Positions 36,470-44,451 of a DNA stretch of 64,000 nt are shown in pieces. The stretch covers positions 372,001 to 436,000 of the forward strand of contig NZ_BSYJ01000001.1 of assembly GCF_030270605.1 (NCBI RefSeq), in the 5' to 3' direction. Positions within the stretch are counted from its first letter, which is position 1; each line of letters begins with the position of its first letter. The notes under the pieces are model-generated. The model worked only from the letters and a program-made list of their open reading frames with translations, was not told the origin of the DNA and did not search any database. Position numbers and translations under genes: made by a program. This DNA comes from Biformimicrobium ophioploci. Its GTDB lineage: Bacteria; Pseudomonadota; Gammaproteobacteria; Pseudomonadales; Cellvibrionaceae.

Positions 36470-37921
36470 ATGCACTTTGCAGTAATCGCCAGAGTCTTCG
36501 GGATACTCCTGACCATTTTCAGCCTGACGCTGTTGCCGCCGATCGCGGTGTCCATGTGGTATGCGGACCAGACCGAAGGCGCATTTGCCACGGCGTTTGC
36601 CATTACCCTGGTTACCGGCCTGCTGGTGTGGGTCCCGGTGCACAATGCGCGTGCGGACCTGCGCACCCGCGATGGCTTCGTGATTACGTCGCTATTCTGG
36701 GCGGTACTCGGAACATTTGGTGCTCTGCCGTTTTATCTGAGTGCGCAACCTGAGCTTTCCATCACGGACTCCATCTTTGAATCCATCTCCGGCCTCACCA
36801 CCACCGGCGCCACTGTGATTACCGGCCTCGATGACCTGCCTGCATCGATCCTCTATTACCGCCAGCAACTGCAGTGGCTTGGCGGCATCGGTATCGTTGT
36901 GATCGCGGTGGCGATCCTGCCCATGCTCGGCGTCGGTGGCATGCAGCTATACAAGGCGGAGGCCCCGGGGCCGGTCAAGGATGCCAAGCTCACCCCGCGC
37001 ATCACCGAAACTGCCAAGGCATTGTTCCTGATCTATGTGATCCTCACGGTGTTGTGCATCTTCGGTTTCTGGTGGGCGGGCATGACCCTGTTCGACGCGG
37101 TTGGGCACGGCTTTTCCACCGTCGCCAATGGCGGCTTCTCCACCCACGATGCCAGCATGGGATTTTTTGCCGACAACCAGATGATCATGCTGGTAAGCAT
37201 CTTTTTCATGATCGCCGCCGGCACCAACTTCGGCCTGCATTTCTTTGCCTTCACCAACCGCCAGTTCCTGAGCTACTGGAAAGATGCCGAGTTCAAATTC
37301 TTCATGCTGCTGATGGCCTGCTTTAGCGCTTTTGTGATTTTTTACCTGTGGCAATTCCATACCTACGAGCTGGAAGAAAGCATCGTACACGGCACCTTCC
37401 AGGCCGTTTCGGTGATGACCACCGCCGGCTTCACGTCGGATAACTTTTCCGTGTGGCCCACGTTCCTGCCATTCGTATTATTGCTGTTCGGTTTTGCCGG
37501 CGGCTGCGCGGGCTCGACCGCGGGCGGGATCAAGTCGATCCGGGTGATGCTGGTAGTAAAGGCGGGATTGCGCGAGTTAAACCGTCTGGTGCACCCCAAC
37601 GCGGTGGTGCCGATCAAGCTCGGCAAGAAACTGGTTCCCACAAAGGTGACTGAAGCCGTGTGGGGCTTCTTTGCGGTTTTCCTGTTTTCCTTCGTGATCT
37701 TGGTGGTGGCGGTGATGGCAACCGGGGTCGACTTTGTCACGGCACTTACTACCGTCGGCTCCTGCCTCAACAACCTCGGCCCGGCGCTGGGCGAAGCGTC
37801 GTCCCACTACGGCGATATCAACGACAACGCCAAGTGGTTCCTGATGTTCGCCATGCTGCTGGGACGCCTCGAGATCTTCACCCTGCTGGTGATTTTCACC
37901 CCGGCATTCTGGCGCCATTAG
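36470..37921 (+). CDS. trkH: Trk potassium-uptake channel TrkH
   Basis: Potassium channel-like transporter, 483 residues from MHFAVIARVFG, identical in length to E. coli TrkH. Four pore-loop repeats are visible: SGLTTTGATVIT, FSTVANGGFSTHD, VSVMTTAGFTSD and LTTVGSCLNNLGP, supplying the filter glycines. C-terminal LGRLEIFTLLVIFTPAFWRH is standard. The start at 36470 is preceded by AGGATAACCCCC; the open frame upstream overlaps trkA and is not coding. Last gene of the run beginning at def. Confidence 0.96.
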   Translation: MHFAVIARVFGILLTIFSLTLLPPIAVSMWYADQTEGAFATAFAITLVTGLLVWVPVHNARADLRTRDGFVITSLFWAVLGTFGALPFYLSAQPELSITDSIFESISGLTTTGATVITGLDDLPASILYYRQQLQWLGGIGIVVIAVAILPMLGVGGMQLYKAEAPGPVKDAKLTPRITETAKALFLIYVILTVLCIFGFWWAGMTLFDAVGHGFSTVANGGFSTHDASMGFFADNQMIMLVSIFFMIAAGTNFGLHFFAFTNRQFLSYWKDAEFKFFMLLMACFSAFVIFYLWQFHTYELEESIVHGTFQAVSVMTTAGFTSDNFSVWPTFLPFVLLLFGFAGGCAGSTAGGIKSIRVMLVVKAGLRELNRLVHPNAVVPIKLGKKLVPTKVTEAVWGFFAVFLFSFVILVVAVMATGVDFVTALTTVGSCLNNLGPALGEASSHYGDINDNAKWFLMFAMLLGRLEIFTLLVIFTPAFWRH

Positions 37922-37968
37922 GCCCCGCCTCTATTCGACGCCCTGAATGAATCCGCTAAGGGCCCTAC

Positions 37969-38358
37969 CTAAGGACGCGCGACCCGATAACCCTGTACGC
38001 TGCTGTCCCACTGGTAATAGATACCGTTCACAACGTAATAGACGCGTCCATCCACTCGTACACGCATCGCATTGGACGGTAGCGCATAGAGTACCCCGCG
38101 AAATGCGGGGGTGTTGCCATAGGCACCGTAGTAAGGCGCGTAGTACCCCGGGCGACGACGATTGTCGCGGATGATATAGACGCGGCCACGGCGTCGGTCT
38201 GCACGCCGGCCTTCATAATAATAGGGGTCGACGATGACCTGTTGCTTCAGACTGGTCAGCCTGTCTGCGGTGGCGACACCCGGCGCCAGCAAACAACCGA
38301 GCGCCACACCGATGACCGTACTTCCGATTTTCGTTTTGACCTTGCTTTCAAACGCCAT
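37969..38358 (-). CDS. exported Tyr/Arg-rich hypothetical protein (possibly DUF6515-like)
   Basis: A 129-residue protein from ATG 38358 (GGGAG 7 bases upstream). A basic start (MAFESKVKTK) and hydrophobic stretch to about residue 30 form a signal peptide. The mature part is rich in Tyr, Arg and Gly (VDPYYYEGRRADRRRGRVY, PGYYAPYYGAYG) and ends with short beta-like repeats, VRVDGRVYYVVNGIYYQWD. The VYYVVNGIYYQ piece recalls small surface or envelope proteins of the DUF6515 type; this is a weak resemblance. Convergent with trkH. Function unknown. Confidence 0.68.
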   Translation of the reverse strand: MAFESKVKTKIGSTVIGVALGCLLAPGVATADRLTSLKQQVIVDPYYYEGRRADRRRGRVYIIRDNRRRPGYYAPYYGAYGNTPAFRGVLYALPSNAMRVRVDGRVYYVVNGIYYQWDSSVQGYRVARP

Positions 38359-38625
38359 ACAAACGCTCCCTGCCCGGCCCACTGCAAGTGCCGGAACAGG
38401 TAAATTCTAGGGTGACGCCCAGGCAGATCCATCCGGAGCCGGCGCGCCACCTGTGGCACCTTTTGCTGGCATACGGCGCTCCCTTTTTTTGCACTACCCA
38501 GGCTTGCGTTCTTTCCGTCGATTGAGGTCCGCGTGGCTTATCCTTGCGATACAGAAATTAGATAGGGTAATCCGTGGTTAATCTTTGCAAAGAAGCGTTT
38601 CATCAGTGGCAATCGTAAAAAATTC

Positions 38626-39744
38626 ATGAAGAGATTCAAAACAAACCCCGCATTTTCAAGGATAAAAAAAGCCGCAGGGAAAGGGGTGATGCCAGACGCA
38701 TTGCGGGCGCTGGGTTGGAAAGGTTTTTTCCAGCAGCAGGTGGTCGGCGAGCCAGGAACACCAGTACGGATCGTGGCGGTGCACAGGGACAGGCTGGTTG
38801 CCGCAGGCGCAGAAGGCAACCTGGAAATCCCGGTCAGGGGCAGCTTCTTTGACGCGCCGCCCGAGTCTCTGCCGACGGTGGGTGACTGGCTGCTGGTTGA
38901 TATGGAAACATCGCAACCGCTGCAGACCCTCGAGCGCAGCAGTCTGTTCCTTCGCATGGCTGCCGGCGGTGACAAAGCACAGTTGCTGGCGGCAAATGTG
39001 GATACCGTTTTTATTGTCTCGTCCTGTAACCACGACTTCAACCTGTCGCGGATCGAGCGCTACCAGGCGCTGGTACAGCAGGCAGGAGCCCGTTCAGTGG
39101 TGGTACTGACCAGAGCAGATACCTGTGCCGATGCCGATAATTTTCGCGAGCGGGCGCTATCGACAACGGCCGATTGCGTGGTGGAGACGGTCAATGCACT
39201 CGATCCAGACGACGTCTCGGTATTGAAGTGCTGGCTGGGCCCGGGTGAAACCATTGCCCTGCTTGGGTCTTCCGGGGTGGGCAAATCCACCCTGCTCAAC
39301 AGCCTGATGCAAACTGAAGTCGCGCAAACCGCAGGAATTCGGGAGGACGATAGCAAAGGCCGCCACACCACCACCCACCGCGAATTGCACCATTTACCCG
39401 GCGGCGCCATGTTGCTGGATACGCCCGGCATGCGAGAACTCTCCCTGGCCGGGGCGGAAGCGGGTATCGATGCTGCGTTTGCGGAAATTGCGGAACGGGC
39501 GTCAGGCTGCCGTTTCAAGGATTGCCAGCACAGGAGAGAGCCAGGCTGCGCCGTTCGCAAGGCCGTCGCAGAGGGCGTGATCTCGGAGCGACGCCTGGAA
39601 AACTGGCGCAAGCTGCAACGGGAAAGCGCGCGTAACCAACAGACCCTCGCAGAAAAACGCTCTGGCGACCGCAGCCTGGCCAAGACCTACCGTGCAGTGC
39701 AGCAGCACGCGCGCGGGCGCAAGACCGACGGCAATACGGACTAG
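38626..39744 (+). CDS. rsgA: RsgA-family circularly permuted GTPase
   Basis: Ribosome-assembly GTPase of the YjeQ/RsgA family, up to 372 residues. OB-fold region with GDWLLVDM; permuted GTPase order G4 (LTRADT), G1 (GSSGVGKSTLLN near residue 211), G3 (LDTPGMREL); then the zinc site CRFKDCQHRREPGC and a basic tail. The N-terminus is unsettled: ATG 38626 has no clear ribosome site, while ATG 38689 (MPDALRALGW) has GGGAAAGGGG before it. It stands alone rather than beside orn or psd as the principal rsgA usually does, so it may be a second, divergent copy. Confidence 0.88.
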   Translation: MKRFKTNPAFSRIKKAAGKGVMPDALRALGWKGFFQQQVVGEPGTPVRIVAVHRDRLVAAGAEGNLEIPVRGSFFDAPPESLPTVGDWLLVDMETSQPLQTLERSSLFLRMAAGGDKAQLLAANVDTVFIVSSCNHDFNLSRIERYQALVQQAGARSVVVLTRADTCADADNFRERALSTTADCVVETVNALDPDDVSVLKCWLGPGETIALLGSSGVGKSTLLNSLMQTEVAQTAGIREDDSKGRHTTTHRELHHLPGGAMLLDTPGMRELSLAGAEAGIDAAFAEIAERASGCRFKDCQHRREPGCAVRKAVAEGVISERRLENWRKLQRESARNQQTLAEKRSGDRSLAKTYRAVQQHARGRKTDGNTD

Positions 39745-39751
39745 TCTGTCA

Positions 39752-40630
39752 TTATTTCCGGTACAGCCGCGTCTTCATATCCGGCTGCTTGCGGAAACGC
39801 TTGTATTCCCACTGGTACTGCTCCGGCGCTAGCGCGATACAGGCTTCGACCCCGCGGTTCATGGCCGCAAGTGCCTGGTCCTGCTCCCCGCTGTACAACT
39901 CTTCTTCCGGCTCGATGAAATGGATATCAAAGCCGCCCTCCACCGGCAGCGCCACCCCGAATACCGCGCGGCAACCGGTGCGCTGGATCAGGTTGTGCAC
40001 GAGCGTCATGGTGAGTGCCGGCTGGCCAAAGAATGGCGCAAAGGCACCGCCGCTGGTTTCCGGCTCCTGGTCCGGCAGAATCACCACGAGCTCGCGCTCG
40101 CGCAGGGCCTTGAACAGTGCCATGACACCGCGGCGGTTGGTGGGTACCAGCGTGGTGTTCTCGTTTTCGCGGCCGGCACGGATCACGGGATCCAGGGCCG
40201 CCATCTTCGGCGGTGCATAGAGTGCGGTCATCTGCGCCGCGCCGGCAAAATGGGGACTGAACATCTCCCAGTTGCCCATGTGCGGCAGTACCGCAATCAC
40301 CCCGGTGCCTGCCGCTGCGGCACGATCATAGGCCTCTGCATTGTGTACACTGTGGATCAGCTTTTTACTGACGCTCCAGTCTCGTTGCCACACCCCGGCG
40401 ACTTCCATGCCGGTACGCGCCGTGGCGACCAGACTGCGCCGGGCCAGGCGGCGCCGCTCAGGCGCTGGCATATCCGGGTAGCAGTGGGCGAGGTTGATTT
40501 CGGTGACAGCGCGGGCGCGGCTACCCGTCAGCCAGCTGATGTGGCCCACCAGGCTGCCGATCGCCCTGGCCAGACCCAGCGGCAGCTTGCCCGCCAATTT
40601 GAGTATGCCCAGCGCCAATTGCTCTTTCAT
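39752..40630 (-). CDS. lipid A late acyltransferase (LpxL/HtrB family)
   Basis: Inner-membrane acyltransferase that adds a secondary acyl chain to lipid A. It has 292 residues from MKEQLALGIL at 40630; the open frame continues 13 codons upstream without a good start signal. Catalytic HxxxxE motif: PHMGNWEMF near residue 121. Other family blocks: INLAHCYPDMP, VPTNRRGVMALFKALRERE and ILPDQEPETSGGAFAPFFG. The same gene lies near glyQ in Pseudomonas. Convergent with the rsgA-like gene (7-bp gap). Which acyl chain and position it uses cannot be read from sequence. Confidence 0.92.
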   Translation of the reverse strand: MKEQLALGILKLAGKLPLGLARAIGSLVGHISWLTGSRARAVTEINLAHCYPDMPAPERRRLARRSLVATARTGMEVAGVWQRDWSVSKKLIHSVHNAEAYDRAAAAGTGVIAVLPHMGNWEMFSPHFAGAAQMTALYAPPKMAALDPVIRAGRENENTTLVPTNRRGVMALFKALRERELVVILPDQEPETSGGAFAPFFGQPALTMTLVHNLIQRTGCRAVFGVALPVEGGFDIHFIEPEEELYSGEQDQALAAMNRGVEACIALAPEQYQWEYKRFRKQPDMKTRLYRK

Positions 40631-40785
40631 CCCGTCACCCGATACCGTCACCCGGGCAGCGCCGGGCAAATAATTGCCAAATTTCCGATGCGCGCATTCA
40701 GTGATGCGCCGCCAGTCGCTATAATTGCGCCCTTTGCGCGGGCCCCTGTGCCCGTTGTTTACCGTTTGTAATCCGGAGGCGGCCT

Positions 40786-41730
40786 GTGGCCAACGAGTAC
40801 GACCTCAGCACTTTCCAGGGGCTGATCATGTCCCTGCAGGAATATTGGGCGCGCCAGGGGTGCGTCATTCTACAGCCACTGGACATGGAAGTGGGTGCCG
40901 GCACCTTCCATCCCGCCACTTTCCTGCGCGCCATCGGCCCGGAATCCTGGAGTGCGGCCTATGTTCAGCCTTGTCGTCGCCCGACCGATGGTCGCTACGG
41001 TGAGAACCCGAACCGCCTGCAGCACTACTACCAGTACCAGGTCGTATTGAAGCCTTCGCCGGACAATATCCAGGACCTTTACCTGGATAGCCTGCGTGCG
41101 ATGGGCATCGATACTGCGGTGCACGATGTGCGCTTTGTGGAGGACAACTGGGAATCCCCCACCCTTGGGGCTTGGGGCCTGGGCTGGGAAGTCTGGCTGA
41201 ATGGTATGGAAGTGACTCAGTTTACCTACTTCCAGCAGGTGGGTGGCCTCGAGTGTTACCCGGTCACCGGTGAGATTACCTACGGTCTCGAGCGGATCGC
41301 CATGTACATCCAGGGCGTCAACTCCATTTATGACCTGGTGTGGACCCGCGACGCCAGCGGCAACCCGATCACCTATGGCGACGTGTTCCTGCAGAACGAG
41401 CGCGAGATGTCCGCTTTCAATTTCGAGCACGCCGACGTGAATTCCCTGTTCAAGGCGTTCGACCAGTGTGAAGCCGACAGCGAACGCCTGATCGAACTGG
41501 GCCTGCCGCTGCCAGCATACGAAATGGTGATGAAGGCTTCCCACGCCTTCAACCTGCTGGATGCGCGCCATGCCATCTCCGTGACCGAGCGCCAGCGCTT
41601 TATCCTGCGCGTGCGCACCCTCGCCCGTGCGGTTGCACAATCCTATTACGATGCCCGCAAGAAGCTGGGCTTCCCGCTCGCCGAAGAATCGTTGCGCGCG
41701 CAGTTACTCGCAGATTCGGAGGAGTCCTGA
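40786..41730 (+). CDS. glyQ: glycyl-tRNA synthetase alpha subunit
   Basis: Catalytic-core subunit of the alpha2beta2 bacterial glycyl-tRNA synthetase, 314 residues. It carries [20 protein letters not shown], class II motif regions [19 protein letters not shown] and [20 protein letters not shown], and [29 protein letters not shown] start at 40786 with GGAGG 8 bases upstream. The glyS ATG is 3 bp past its stop, so the two subunits are coupled. Confidence 0.98.
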   Translation: MANEYDLSTFQGLIMSLQEYWARQGCVILQPLDMEVGAGTFHPATFLRAIGPESWSAAYVQPCRRPTDGRYGENPNRLQHYYQYQVVLKPSPDNIQDLYLDSLRAMGIDTAVHDVRFVEDNWESPTLGAWGLGWEVWLNGMEVTQFTYFQQVGGLECYPVTGEITYGLERIAMYIQGVNSIYDLVWTRDASGNPITYGDVFLQNEREMSAFNFEHADVNSLFKAFDQCEADSERLIELGLPLPAYEMVMKASHAFNLLDARHAISVTERQRFILRVRTLARAVAQSYYDARKKLGFPLAEESLRAQLLADSEES

Positions 41731-41733
41731 GTC

Positions 41734-43815
41734 ATGGCAAAAGAATTTCTGGTTGAGATCGGCACCGAGGAACTGCCGCCAAAGGCGCTGCGTTCACTGA
41801 TGAATGCCTTTGCGGAGGGAATTGGCGCCGGCCTGAAGGACGCGGAACTGTCTTTCGATGACGTTCAGCGTTACGCGACACCGCGTCGCCTTGCCGTGCA
41901 CATTACCGGCCTGCCCGATCGCCAGGCTGACAAGACCATTGAAAAGCTCGGGCCGGCAGTGGCCGCCGCCTTTGACAAGGAAGGCAACCCGAGCAAGGCC
42001 GCAGAGGGCTTCGCACGGTCCAACGGGGTGGCATTCGGGGACCTGCAGCGTAAGCAGACCAGTAAGGGCGAGCGCCTGGCTTTCATTGCCGAACAGAAAG
42101 GCGCGGCAACAGCATCCCTGTTGCCAGCAATCGTGGAAAATGCGCTGGCCAAATTACCGATCCCGAAGCGCATGCGCTGGGGCGCGCGCCGCGAGGAGTT
42201 TGTACGGCCCGTACACTGGGCCGTAATGCTGCTCGATAACGAAATTATCGAGGGTAGTGTAGTCGGCCACAAAGCCGGCAATGTTACCCGTGGCCATCGC
42301 TTCCACTGCAACCGCGAGATCGACATCGCCAGCCCGCGGGATTACCTGCAGCACCTGGAGAAAACCGGTTATGTGATTGCCGACTTTGACGCGCGTCGCG
42401 AGATGATTCGCGAGCAGGTGATCGCCGAGGCCAACAACGTCAATGGCGAGGCCGTGATTGATGAGGCATTGCTGGACGAAGTTACTGCGCTGGTGGAATG
42501 GCCCGTTGCCCTGACCGGTCGCTTCGAGAAGCACTTCCTGCAGGTGCCTTCGGAAGCACTGATTTCCTCCATGAAGGAGCACCAGAAATATTTCCACGTG
42601 GTGGACGGTGACGGGAACCTGATGCCGTTCTTCATCACCGTTTCCAATATCGAGAGCATTGACGCCGCCAAGGTAATTGACGGCAATGAGCGCGTGATCC
42701 GTCCGCGCCTTGCCGATGCCGCTTTCTTTTACGAGACCGACAAGAAAACCAGCCTCGCGGACCAGCGCCAGAAACTGCGCAACATCGTTTTCCAGGCGAA
42801 GCTCGGTACCGTGTATGACAAGACCGAGCGTGTATCGCGCCTGGCACGCGCCATCGCCGAACGCATCGGTAGCGACCCGCAAAATGCGCTGCGCGCGGGC
42901 GAGCTGTGCAAGTCCGACCTGGTTACGGAGATGGTGCTGGAGTTCCCGGACCTGCAGGGTATTGCCGGCTACTACTATGCGGAGAACGATGGCGAGCCGC
43001 TGGATGTCGCCAAGGCAATGTACGAACAATACCGTCCGCGCTTCGCCGGCGACGAGCTGCCTGACACCAGCACCGGTACTACGGTCGCCATCGCAGACCG
43101 CCTGGATACACTGGTCGGCATCTTTGGCATCGGTATGGCACCGACCGGTTCCAAGGACCCGTTTGCACTGCGCCGCGCCAGCCTGGGCGTATTGCGCCTG
43201 CTGGTGGAAAAGAAGCTGGACCTGGACCTGCGCGAGTTGCTGCAACTGGCGCTGGCCGGCTACCCTGCCGATACCCTCAGTGAGCGCGACACCGTGGTGG
43301 AAACTGTGCTGCAGTACATGCTCGAGCGCTTCCGTGCCTGGTATGAAGACGAAAAGATCCCGGCAGAGGTATTTATGTCGGTTGCAGCCAAGAATCTTTC
43401 CCGTCCGCTCGACATCGACAACCGCGTGCGCGCGGTCAACCATTTCCGCCAGCTGCCGGAAGCTGCTGCGCTCGCCGCCGCCAACAAACGCGTTTCCAAC
43501 ATCCTGTCCAAGCTGGACAGTGCGCCGTCTGATACGCTCGAAAGCAGCCTGCTGAAAGAACCTGCGGAACAGGCACTGGCAGCCGCCGTGGCGGAAGCCG
43601 GCGAGGCGATAGGCCCGCTGTATGAGAACAGCATGTATGCCGAGGGACTGGAAGGGCTCGCGGAAATCCGCGAGGTTGTGGATGAGTTTTTCGACTCCGT
43701 GATGGTCATGGCCGAGGACGAGGCACTGCGCAACAATCGCCTCGCGCTACTTGCGCAACTGCGCGGCCTGTTCCTTGAAGTAGCGGATATCTCCCTGCTG
43801 GTACCGGCCAAGTAA
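41734..43815 (+). CDS. glyS: glycyl-tRNA synthetase beta subunit
   Basis: tRNA-binding subunit of the tetrameric GlyRS, 693 residues, the usual length. N-terminal LVEIGTEELPPKALRSL, then RMRWGARREEFVRPVHWAVML, SMKEHQKYFHV, RLADAAFFYETDKK, an HD-like domain, and the C-terminal anticodon-binding region with ISLLVPAK at the end. Immediately downstream of glyQ and 14 bp before gmhB. Confidence 0.98.
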   Translation: MAKEFLVEIGTEELPPKALRSLMNAFAEGIGAGLKDAELSFDDVQRYATPRRLAVHITGLPDRQADKTIEKLGPAVAAAFDKEGNPSKAAEGFARSNGVAFGDLQRKQTSKGERLAFIAEQKGAATASLLPAIVENALAKLPIPKRMRWGARREEFVRPVHWAVMLLDNEIIEGSVVGHKAGNVTRGHRFHCNREIDIASPRDYLQHLEKTGYVIADFDARREMIREQVIAEANNVNGEAVIDEALLDEVTALVEWPVALTGRFEKHFLQVPSEALISSMKEHQKYFHVVDGDGNLMPFFITVSNIESIDAAKVIDGNERVIRPRLADAAFFYETDKKTSLADQRQKLRNIVFQAKLGTVYDKTERVSRLARAIAERIGSDPQNALRAGELCKSDLVTEMVLEFPDLQGIAGYYYAENDGEPLDVAKAMYEQYRPRFAGDELPDTSTGTTVAIADRLDTLVGIFGIGMAPTGSKDPFALRRASLGVLRLLVEKKLDLDLRELLQLALAGYPADTLSERDTVVETVLQYMLERFRAWYEDEKIPAEVFMSVAAKNLSRPLDIDNRVRAVNHFRQLPEAAALAAANKRVSNILSKLDSAPSDTLESSLLKEPAEQALAAAVAEAGEAIGPLYENSMYAEGLEGLAEIREVVDEFFDSVMVMAEDEALRNNRLALLAQLRGLFLEVADISLLVPAK

Positions 43816-43829
43816 CGCGGCACACGGCT

Positions 43830-44384
43830 ATGAGACTGATTATCCTCGACCGCGATGGCGTGATAAACCAGGACTCCGACGCCTATGTAAAGAGCGTGGA
43901 CGAATGGATACCGCTGCCGGGCTCGGTCGAAGCAATTGCCGAGCTGAATCGTGCGGGCTATTCCATTGTCGTGGCCACTAACCAGAGTGGCCTCGGGCGC
44001 GGGTACTTCGACCTGGACGACCTGGAAGCGATGCACGACAAGATGCGCACGCTGGTTGAGGATGCGGGCGGCACCATCGCGGGCATCTTCTATTGCCCGC
44101 ATGCGCCTGAGGATAACTGTCGCTGCCGCAAGCCACTGCCCGGCCTGATCGATGTGATCGAGGCGGAGCTGGATTGCAGCGTGCACGGGTGCTACCTGGT
44201 GGGCGATAGCCTGCGCGACCTGGAAGCCGGGCTCGAGAAAGGCTGCAAGCCGGTACTGGTACGCACCGGCAAGGGTGAAAAGACACTGCGCCAGCTGATC
44301 GACTCTCCGCGCGAGGACCTGTCTGCGACACAGGTGTTCGATGACCTTGCCGGCTTTGCGAACTACCTGCTCGGGCATGACTAG
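43830..44384 (+). CDS. gmhB: D-glycero-beta-D-manno-heptose 1,7-bisphosphate 7-phosphatase
   Basis: HAD-family phosphatase in ADP-heptose synthesis for the LPS core. It has 184 residues. HAD motif I is LDRDGVIN (nucleophile Asp8 or 9), motif II VVATNQSG, and the GmhB zinc-binding loop CPHAPEDNCRCRKP near residue 92. Motif IV is YLVGDSLRDLEAG. It follows glyS by 14 bp as in Pseudomonas and ends at the terminator 44406-44429. Confidence 0.95.
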   Translation: MRLIILDRDGVINQDSDAYVKSVDEWIPLPGSVEAIAELNRAGYSIVVATNQSGLGRGYFDLDDLEAMHDKMRTLVEDAGGTIAGIFYCPHAPEDNCRCRKPLPGLIDVIEAELDCSVHGCYLVGDSLRDLEAGLEKGCKPVLVRTGKGEKTLRQLIDSPREDLSATQVFDDLAGFANYLLGHD

Positions 44385-44405
44385 TACAGTAGCCGAAAAG
44401 ACAAA

Positions 44406-44429
44406 GGGCCTCGTTTGAGGCCCTTTTTT
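44406..44429. terminator. intrinsic terminator between gmhB and the TonB receptor gene
   Basis: GGGCCTC (44406-44412) and GAGGCCC (44417-44423) form a seven-pair stem with loop GTTT, followed by six T on the plus strand. The minus strand gives a shorter TTTGTC tract. It clearly ends the glyQS-gmhB transcript and may also serve the convergent TonB receptor gene. Confidence 0.88.
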
Positions 44430-44451
44430 ATTGCCGGAAATTTGCCCTTCG

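Noticed and set aside
37922-37968. Possible terminator between convergent trkH and the Tyr/Arg-rich protein gene
   Set aside because: Complementary words (TAGGCCC and GGGCCTA-like) are imperfect and no T-run follows on either strand.
42591-42606. TTTCCACGTGGTGG in glyS as a third parS
   Set aside because: Only the central CCACGTGG is conserved; the right arm does not match.
42154-43443. 430-codon open frame on the minus strand inside glyS
   Set aside because: Antisense shadow of a complete, conserved glyS; no recognisable domain.
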